A DNA stretch of 64,000 nucleotides from Chara braunii (lineage: Eukaryota; Streptophyta; Charophyceae; Charales; Characeae). The notes below the pieces were generated by a model that saw only the letters and a list, made by a program, of their open reading frames with translations, searched no databases and was not told where the DNA came from. The position numbers and the translations under genes are program-made. Positions 56,782 to 64,000 of this stretch are shown one piece after another. Position 1 is the first letter of the stretch. Each line of letters opens with the position of its first letter. The DNA is taken from assembly GCA_003427395.1 (NCBI GenBank), contig BFEA01000517.1:261231-325230 (forward strand), read 5' to 3'.

Positions 56782-57481
56782 CCTTTATGTTTACCCTAAA
56801 GCCTGAGCTGTGGCGACGTGGATAACCGGACTATTATTTCAATAACTCCCTGATCAACTTCTCCAATAATTTCTCCGGGCTGTGGAGTGAGTGAATTCCC
56901 ATTCTGAACGGATGGAGTAATTACTTCTGAGTGTGAAGTTCTGTGGGAAACAGCCCGGCATAGGGCTTGTGACATCGGGTTGCTTAATGTGTTCGGTGTT
57001 TTTCATGCTGCGACAAATAACCCGACGTAGGGTTTGCGGCATGACAGTGCTTAGTTTGTTCGGTTGAGATGCTAAGCTTTTGTCGACCAACCGGGTGGTA
57101 GTCCGACTGAGGGTCTATGGGATAAGTTTTGAAGGTGTTGGGTTGTGAAGTGTTGGGTTTTGAGCTGTAGAAGGTTATTCGAAGGCCGCGTGATAGATTG
57201 ATTGTAGGAAGTGGTATTGGTTTGGCCTCGAACGTGGTATTGTTTCCTGTTTTTAAGTAATGTACTAAGACCGAAGATGCAACAAAATACTTGGACTCTC
57301 GAACCGCTAGAGGTTTTTGGACCCAATAGAGCTTTTCTAAGAATGTTTACGACATGACTTGTACTCCGGTCTGGATTTCTGTAGGGTCTGTTTGGTGACA
57401 GATTCCTAGTAGTTGTCGACGCGATTTTTTTGCGTCAACTTGATATTGAACTGTATTCCCTAACTTCTATCGAAGCAAGAT
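56735..57481 (+). repeat. Right pseudo-LTR of the Penelope-like element
   Basis: Direct repeat of 51993-52780, ending at the same CTATCGAAGCAAGAT boundary. It lacks about 45 bases present in the left copy. Confidence 0.75.
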
Positions 57482-58200
57482 ATAAACTGCTAAAGTAAGT
57501 CTTTACCGACAAACACCGAAAAATCCCTGATGAGTTCCTGGTTTGGCAGCCGGCCAAAACTGGTCGGATCAGCCACGGTTTCACACTCAGTTGCTATGTT
57601 TCACTGTCAACATTTTTCAAATGAGTTACGTTCGAAAGATTTCACTTACTCATATTGGTTCCATGTTTTCTTCCCTGCGCCCTTTCTCTTCTTCCTCTCC
57701 TCCTCCTCTTCTTCCTTTTCTTCTTATTCTCTATTCGTGTCTTTTCATGCATGAAATCGATTGGTCGAGAGTCGAGGCTGTCATTAACAACAAGTTGATT
57801 CAACCCTGCATTGCTAACCAGGTATTCTGTTATGATAAGTGGTCCATCAGACCACACTGGTTTTTTTTTTTTTTTTTTTTCTGGGCCATGGAGGGGTCAT
57901 ACGGCTAGCTTGCTTAAACCCTTAAGTGTTGCCTCTATTTTGCACTGCAACGGAGTGCGTCGCAACCCTTTTTATTTGGAAAAAAAAAAAAAAAAAAAAC
58001 TTGTAGAACACTTGTGTGCCCAACTCAAGAGCGTATACCGGCAATCGTTGATAATCAGTCAGTGCTCAAATCCAGCTGAGTCGAGGAAATGTCGTCCTTA
58101 TTGGTGCAGTAGTCAAACTTCTTCAAAAATAGGCATCAACAGGACAACCACACAAAACAGTAGTCAAATGTCCTCCTCATTAGTGGCCGGTCATTTGGAT
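57482..58200. other. No gene recognised; poly(T) and poly(A) tracts
   Basis: T run at 57861-57880 and A run at 57980-57999, with a CTT-rich patch at 57665-57725. No coding motif. Confidence 0.5.
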
Positions 58201-58221
58201 GTCGATGAGCACCGTTACTAA

Positions 58222-58330
58222 TCACCATTTTTATTTTATTTTTATTTTTAATTTTTAATTTTAATTTTAATTTATTATTTATTATTTATTATTTTATTTT
58301 TATTGTTATTATTATTATTATTATTTTTAA
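58222..58330. repeat. AT-rich low-complexity (TTTTA/TTATT)n tract
   Basis: Runs of TTTTA, TTTAA and TTATTA over about 110 bases. Confidence 0.9.
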
Positions 58331-58675
58331 CGATCATTTTCTCCAAATGGATATTTTTTATTTTTTGAATGAAATTGAAACCGAGTTTTTTGGCCTAAAA
58401 CTCGTCAAAATTTGATGTTCCTGAAGGTCCAGCTTTTACAAACGCGGACCCTCTGGCTGTACATGAACCTAGCTTGAAACCAGGCACCTCCAGGCAGGAC
58501 TGCCTGGAGGTACCTGGTCTCAAGCTAGGTCCATGTACAGCCAGAGGGTCCAGCGTTTTACAAACGCCGGACCCTGAGGAACAATTTTTTTTGACGAGAT
58601 TTGGGTATAAAAACTCGGTTTCAATTTCGCTCAAAAAATAAAAGATGTTCATTTTGACGAAATAGCAGTTTTTTA
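58325..58675. mobile_element. Long near-perfect hairpin (foldback), about 150-170-bp arms
   Basis: The left arm (58325-58496) and right arm (58501-58675) are reverse complements with few mismatches, meeting at CAGGCA-GGAC-TGCCTG (4-base loop, 58497-58500). Shared blocks include GAAATTGAAACCGAGTTTTT, CTCTGGCTGTACATG and CCTAGCTTGA. Each arm contains a smaller palindrome (GGTCCAGCGTTTT / AAACGCCGGACC), so the structure is nested. No coding capacity. It could be a foldback element or, if transcribed, a small-RNA precursor. Confidence 0.75.
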
Positions 58676-58802
58676 ATAATCGTCATTTCCATACTAAGGG
58701 TGTACTCACACTAGCACTATCGAAAATCATAGTAAAATGTACCTCAACGCATTTTCGGCCAAACCTGTACACATCTGGCCACAGTTCCGTCAGAAATAAG
58801 TA

Positions 58803-59324
58803 CAACAGAAAAATTCCCACGAGAAATGAGAGTTGAAAAAACATTCCATAAAAAACAAATTCTTAATATTTATAAATTATCATTCCAATGTTCGTCCAAT
58901 TCTAAAATTTCCAATTTAATTTGACAATTTTTTGTCTAAATATGAGCTTTCCCTTCCAACTACATCTGTTTATTCAAAATGGAATGAAAGTCTAGTCGAG
59001 TTTATGAAATGTTTTGATAAGATTTTCATTCTACTACAACAAATATCTTCTAATTTTGATTGGATTAACCTATTTATGACTGGAAATCCTAACTTAGAAT
59101 GACAATCCAATTAAAATATTTCATGAACTCATCCAGACCTTCATTCCATCTCTAGCACGCAGTTCAATTAAGAAGGGATACCCCATTCTTGGAAGAAAAG
59201 TTTTCAAGTGAGACGGAAAATTTTAAAATTGGAATGACATTTTTTCAGATGGAATGAAAATTTGAAATTTATAATGTAATTTTACTCTAGAATGATTATT
59301 TAATTCTGGGAAATTTTTATGTTG
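58803..59324 (+). mobile_element. MITE family (copy 2)
   Basis: Same family as 15711-16233, with termini CAACAGAAAAATTCCCA and its inverted partner CAACATAAAAATTTCCCA. It is flanked by TA on both sides (58801-58802 and 59325-59326), which suggests a Tc1/mariner-like 2-bp duplication. Confidence 0.8.
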
Positions 59325-59359
59325 TAAAAACGTGCTAGTGTGAGTATGCCCTAAGTAAA

Positions 59360-59630
59360 GACCGATCACTCGTTCGGAAATTCTTAAGTTCTTAACGAAT
59401 TCCTTTTTGACAACCCTCAAATTTTTCGGCAAGATGGTTTACCTTTCTCGGCAGCTCCATCATCAATAAATTTTGGTAAGAGCTGATGTGCAAAAGGCGA
59501 CCACTAGTTTGGAAAGTCTTGAGTTCTTAACCAATTCCTTTTTGACAACCCTCGTATTCTTCAGCAAGATGGTTTACCCTTCTCGACAGCTCCATCATCA
59601 AGAAATTTTGGTAAGAGCTGATGGGCAAAA
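59360..59630. repeat. 135-bp tandem duplication
   Basis: Two copies with a 135-base period (GGAAATTCTTAAGTTCTTAA at 59376 and GGAAAGTCTTGAGTTCTTAA at 59511). Both contain CCTTTTTGACAACCCTC and CAGCTCCATCATCAA. Confidence 0.8.
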
Positions 59631-59639
59631 TATATTATT

Positions 59640-62237
59640 TCGCCCTAGAGATTTGTGGAATGAGTAAAGCAACTGCTCAGTGTCCGAAGATTCACTCTGT
59701 CTGAAGCTCCCAAGAACCAGAAATGTTAGAGAACATTTTAATATGCTGAAACAAGCAGTCCCTTCTTCCTGGCTCTTATGTCTTCAACCAAACAGACACT
59801 CGGCGAGAGATACTTGGTTATCTTATCCTTCGTGCCTTCGGACCCTCTAGCAGGTGATTGGCCCCCCCACGCCAGAAGGCACCAAGGTACAGGTGTGGAA
59901 GAACAGCCGGAATACCAAGACAAAAAACCTCATTATCCTTGAAGGCGAAGAAACAGTTAGACTAAGCGATGCTCTGCAGGAAGTGTGGGTGTGGATCGCA
60001 GTGGGACCCTAGGGTAAGGAGACCTGCACCGGGGGCTGTCCAGCCTCAAACTTTAAAGTAAATCCTTATATGTGTGGTTGGACGGATCTCCTTCAACGAG
60101 GGGTCTTCACAGCCTTGAGCCATTACTCTTCTAGTTTTTTGAGGTAGCAGAAAAATCATCCGCCAGTGCAGAGACCTTAATTGAGTTGGTAGGGGAAATC
60201 AGAAGACCGCTATGGTTGGGAAGGTGTCGAACCATGTTCAGAAGTATCTCTAGTTGGATTAGGAATAGTGATGGGGCTAACGGACAACCGTGACAGAGTG
60301 ATCTAGTGATTTTGAAGGGAGGGGAGGGGTGTCCATTAACCAAGATTTTCCCCGTTGAGGAACCGTAGAGTGCTTTCACAAAGTTCCTAAAGTTATTACC
60401 AATACCTACTCGTTCCAGGGTAGCTTAGACAAAATCGCAGTTCACTCGGTCGTAGGATTTTTGGAAGTCTATTAAAATGATAACTTTGTTGAGTTTGTGG
60501 TGTTGGGATGAATCCGGATTGATCTGGGTGTACAAGCTTGTTAAGTATGGGGTTTATTCTTCGGGCTAGTGTATTTTTGGCCAGGATTTTACCGTGGATA
60601 TTGAGGAGAGATATGGGGCGGTAATTCCTGATGTCTGTTTTGTCACCTTTCTTATAGACAAGGGTGATGATTCCTTCAGCTGTCCTAAGTCCTAAGGTCT
60701 GACTAGAGAGGACTTTATTGAAAATTCTCAGTAGATCAGGTGTAATTAGTTGCCAAAAGCGCAGGTAAAATCCGACTGGAAGGCCGTCTAGCCCTGGGCA
60801 TTTGCCCTTTGCCATGCTGTTGACCACCGTTGTGAGTTCCGACATGGTGATTGTTTTTTCCAGTAAGGAGGACTCCAAATTGGAGAGGATGCGACTGATG
60901 GAACCCCACAGTAGATTTTCCAGATGTGGGGGAATGATGGGGGAATTGGGATTCCTTCCTGATGTTAGTATGCGTGCATAGTCACAAAAGGCGCTTGGGT
61001 CTTTTGCGAGGGGTTGGTTGGGGTCATTTGGATGGGATAGTTGGGATATTAGTGAGGAGGTGTCAGAGTGGCGGAGTGGGGTAGCTGTTGCTTTATTCAG
61101 TCTGTCTATATAGAGGATTCGGTCTATTTGTCTATACTTGTCCCATAGGTTGTGGTTCCTGATTTGGATGTTTTCCCATTCTTGAAGAGGTCTGTTTTTT
61201 TTTCGGTGGTTTATAATTTCAGAAAAGAAACAACCAGTAGTTTTATTGTCTAATATGTCGATTTTCCTTTTTATTTTAATTTCTTCGTATTTTCTGTTAA
61301 CTGCTTTGACTCTAGATATGAGGTTCAGTTGGCTAGAGATCAGGGTGAGGTCCTTGTCGAGCCACTCACCTTCGTTCAGAAAAAGGGAGGTATTGCTACG
61401 CCATTCTTCCCATGATTTACACACTCGGTCGACAATCCCTGGATCGTCAAGGACGTGCATACTAAGTCTGGATATACCTTTACCTCTTGTAGCCTCTAGA
61501 CCCAGGTTTATTTCTAAGTAGACCGCTTTATGGTCTGAAATGGGGCTATTGGTACTGTGTGCTTTACGGACTCGCCGTAGCACCGCGTCGTTGGTAAAAA
61601 TAATATCCAATCTCCTTTTTGTGTATCTGTTGGTCGATGGAAGGGAGGAAGACTCCCAGGTGTAGCAACGTGTGTTGGGGTGGAGGAGGCGGTAGGGATC
61701 AAAGAGACTCATATCGATCATAAGGTCGTTTAGGGCTGCAAATTCACTAGGATAAGAAAGGGGGGTGGTGGAGTCGATGTCGGGGTTGGGAACTGTGTTC
61801 CAGTCCCCGCCAATGATAAGGAAGTCTGCTTATGGAATTACGGTGTGGAGATTTGTTAAAAAATTTGCTTTGTGTGAGTGTTGTGATGGTGTGTAGATAG
61901 ACATAAAAATCCAGGTGCGTTGTTCCAGCAGCAGGGAGTACCATACCCAGTGGCCTAGGGGGTTTGATTTTGAATCCCAGATAAAGGGTAATAGCCTTTT
62001 GTGGATCAAGATTCTGGTACCTCCCTTGGACCGTTAGGCTGGTGTACATGCTTGTGGGTCTGTCCACCACGTGTTCATGGAAGCCAGAATATCTGTGGAG
62101 AGTTTGGTTTCTTGAGGCAATAACACAGACATGCGGTCAGAGTGAGCCCATGATTTAAGCCGGGCCCTTTTGTATTTCTCGTTCTTGTCGATTAGTCCGT
62201 GAACATTCAGGGAGGTTACAAGGAGCCTACTATCCAT
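59640..62237 (-). pseudogene. LINE (L1-type) ORF2: endonuclease and reverse transcriptase
   Basis: Read on the minus strand from 62237. The apurinic-type endonuclease begins with LNVHGLID and LLPQETKL (catalytic Glu). It continues after a TAG (62034-62036) in the same path with IIGGDWN and ends with the SPISDHKAV block (SDH motif) within the 441-codon frame 61721-60396. RT follows with KCPGLDGLPVGFY, NYRPISLLNIHGKILAK and DQSGFIPTPQT. A frameshift before motif A (LIDFQKSYDRVN) leads to frame 60379-60131, which has motif B (CHGCPLAPSLF) and motif C (ALADDF). A TAA in the endonuclease (PCAAGC-type context near 61831) and another before the last frame (near 60427) break it. The 3' part after motif C is not recognisable below about 60100, so the end is approximate. 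The endonuclease nicks the target and RT copies the RNA in place. Confidence 0.8.
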
Positions 62238-64000
62238 TCACGAACCTCCCCTGCGTCGTGGCCTGGATAGACGCATTGTGTCTAAGGGGGGGGAGCATGG
62301 ATGTTGTGTCCCAAGGGAACTTCATCGTCTCCGGGATGTACTTGGAGAAGATTGACCGTTCCTTGGGGTTGTAGGCATCCAATTCGGCTAGGACGTCGCC
62401 AGTAATACCGTCACCTAGTGATGCTTGGTATTTTTTTTTCCTGTTGCCAGGGAGGAACCATGTTGTGGGGGCTCGGAATATGCCTTCATCGGCCAACTGT
62501 GGGTCCACGCCAGGGGCCAGGGCTGCCTCCAGACACATACTGATTATCGGGTGAGTTTTGCCTATGATACCTTTCCGATAGGTGGAGGTGCAGGACAAGC
62601 CTGGGATCGGTCGGACGAAGTATTTCCTGTCCAAGGTTTTCCTGGAGGCCTGCAAAAAGTTCTCCGGTTGCGGCGGTGAGGACGATGTGAGGGATGGAAT
62701 GAACAGTTGGTTATCATTATTTCTTTGTAATATAATCATGGTACTCTGATTGTTTTGTTTGAAGATGAGTGGGGTCAGGACAAATGGAGTATCGTGTTGG
62801 ACTCTGGGGGAAACGGTGCTAGTCCAAGGGGCAATGGGTGTTGAGGGTTGAGCCACATTGGACATGGTCTGGTCTTCAGTTCTCAGTTTCTTCGGGCCCT
62901 GTTTAGGCGGCGAGGTGGAGACGCCTGCTTTCGTGGTTGCTGTTGGAAATGAGGATACCACGGCTGGTGTACCTGCAATAGATGAAGGGGAGGGTTGGAG
63001 TCCTACACTGCTAGTGGCCTGCAGGTTATCTTCGCCTGCTTCTGTGATAGCCAGCAATCCGGTCCCACCCTTAGGAGACACACTTCGAGATGAGAATCCC
63101 CAAGATGGTAACCGTGTGTCTCTAATTTTAGTGGTGCCAGGGAGACGTGTCGTGAGGTCTCTTGGCGTGGTACCCAGTGAGCGCCACAGCAGCCTGCGCT
63201 GAGATGGTTTTACTCTTTTGGCCGCTTGTTGCTCAGATTTGGCCCAGTTGAATGGAATGTACAGGTGGTTGGGTCATGCCCCCATCAGGATTCTGCCCCT
63301 CTCCTCGTATTGCAAGATGATGGGTCCTCTATGTTGGCGTGGTCATCCCATCTAGTTCTCCGATTGGTGAAGCCTGGGTTGTAGATGGGCGGGATAAAGG
63401 TCTTTTCTTTTGGTTTGGACTGGGTTGGGTGTGCATTATTCCTTCGTTGGTTTCAGGATCCGAGCAGCATTCGTTCGAGTCATGACCGTGTTTGAAATAT
63501 GTGTTACAGAATGGGCAGGTGTCCGCTAAGTGTCCATGTCTGTTGCACTTGTTGCACCAAGGAGTGTTGGAGTTGACCAGGTCGACGATAAGGTATTCAG
63601 AGTCTGTCCATACCTTAAGGCGCGGTCTGAACAATTCCTCTGCACTATGGTGCAATTGAAATTTCAAATTCTCAAGTTTAGGATCTTCTGGGTCTGCGAA
63701 TGGATCGAACTCTTTAGTCACTTCCCCAAGTGCTTCTTCGATTCCCGTTCTGATGAAAAGGGAGGCAGCAATGGGGAATCGAACAGCCATTATCGAAAAG
63801 TTTTTTTTTTTGTCTTCTTCCCTCTCTTTCTACTATTCAGCCTTAGGCATCCAAGAAGGAAAGTAGACAGAATGCCATTTCCCATTTTCCTTGAATTGCA
63901 TTTCTTTCTTGGTATTCACCAACCAGTCCACTACTTTGGGGTTCTTTGCTGTGTACGTCATCTGACCCCTGCCTTCCATGTTTGCAGTTCCTTTGTCAGT
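62230..64000 (-). pseudogene. LINE ORF1 with CCHC zinc knuckles (runs off the window)
   Basis: The 5' part beyond 64000 is not seen. The visible part starts with MEGRGQMTYTAKNPKVVDW (about 63980) and KWHSVYFPSWMPKAE, then two TAGs (63833-63835 and 63830-63832), then MAVRFPIAASLF and a region with KVWTDSEYLIVDLVNSN. A CCHC knuckle follows (CNKCNRHGHLADTC), then a second with the same spacing whose second Cys is Tyr (CNTYFKHGHDSNEC). A TAG at 63326-63328 and a TGA at 63233-63235 interrupt the frame. A second frame (63081-62230, 283 codons) is Pro/Ser/Thr-rich and then folded (YRKGIIGKTHPIISMCLE, APTTWFLPGN); it ends by overlapping ORF2 by 8 bases. ORF1 proteins of plant L1 elements bind the element RNA. 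Confidence 0.75.

Larger units (their letters stand above)
51993..57481 (+). mobile_element. Penelope-like element with permuted domains (Naiad/Chlamys type), defective
   Basis: Two direct repeats of about 750-790 bases (51993-52780 and 56735-57481) flank a body that encodes, in order, a coiled-coil ORF, a GIY-YIG endonuclease and a Penelope-type RT. Penelope elements often carry such pseudo-LTRs from tandem, partly truncated copies. In canonical members the nuclease follows the RT; here it comes first, as in the Naiad/Chlamys clade known from green-lineage organisms, protists and invertebrates. The left repeat keeps the end of an RT reading frame, consistent with a head-to-tail partial copy. 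Several frameshifts and a MITE at 54211-54732 show that it is inactive. Confidence 0.75.

Overview
This is a eukaryotic nuclear window made almost entirely of transposable elements in different states of decay. I found no intact cellular gene. The U6 snRNA-derived sequence is plant-type at both ends. A Penelope-like element carries its GIY-YIG nuclease before the reverse transcriptase (RT), the permuted order known from the Naiad/Chlamys clade. Together with Ty3 elements and L1-type LINEs, these point to a green-lineage organism with a large repetitive genome. A charophyte alga such as Chara would fit, but that is a guess. Two runs of N (13396-13433 and 30695-30814) show it is a scaffold.

Layout. 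1-6068: microsatellites, tRNA-like heads and foldback/MITE elements, including a U6 retropseudogene nested in a foldback element (535-632) and a hAT-type MITE with an exact 8-bp target duplication (5511-5880). 6069-40992: the main feature, a giant Ty3-type LTR retrotransposon of about 35 kb. It has two direct repeats of about 9 kb (6069-15173 and 32080-40992), a candidate primer binding site just after the first and a purine-rich tract just before the second. The interior (about 16.9 kb) holds three paralogous ORFs of unknown family, then gag, protease, RT-RNase H, integrase, then an intact acidic ORF. The LTRs carry 26-bp, 91-bp and 93-bp tandem arrays, recurring stem-loops and microsatellites. 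41230-42240: the 3' end of a chromovirus pol with chromodomain. 44944-48060: a decayed plus-strand LINE. 51993-57481: the Penelope-like element flanked by direct repeats of about 750 bp (pseudo-LTRs). 58325-58675: a very long near-perfect hairpin. 59640-64000: a minus-strand L1-type LINE with ORF1 (CCHC knuckles) and ORF2 (endonuclease plus RT), running off the window.

Relations. LINEs could have supplied the machinery that made the U6 retropseudogene. Small non-autonomous elements repeatedly landed in the larger ones: a MULE-like 470-bp element in the 5' LTR and again near 43 kb, and a 523-bp MITE family in the giant element, in the Penelope-like element and at 58.8 kb. The in-frame stops of the giant element are all TAG or TGA at sites that one C-to-T change could explain, which suggests decay by cytosine methylation and deamination.
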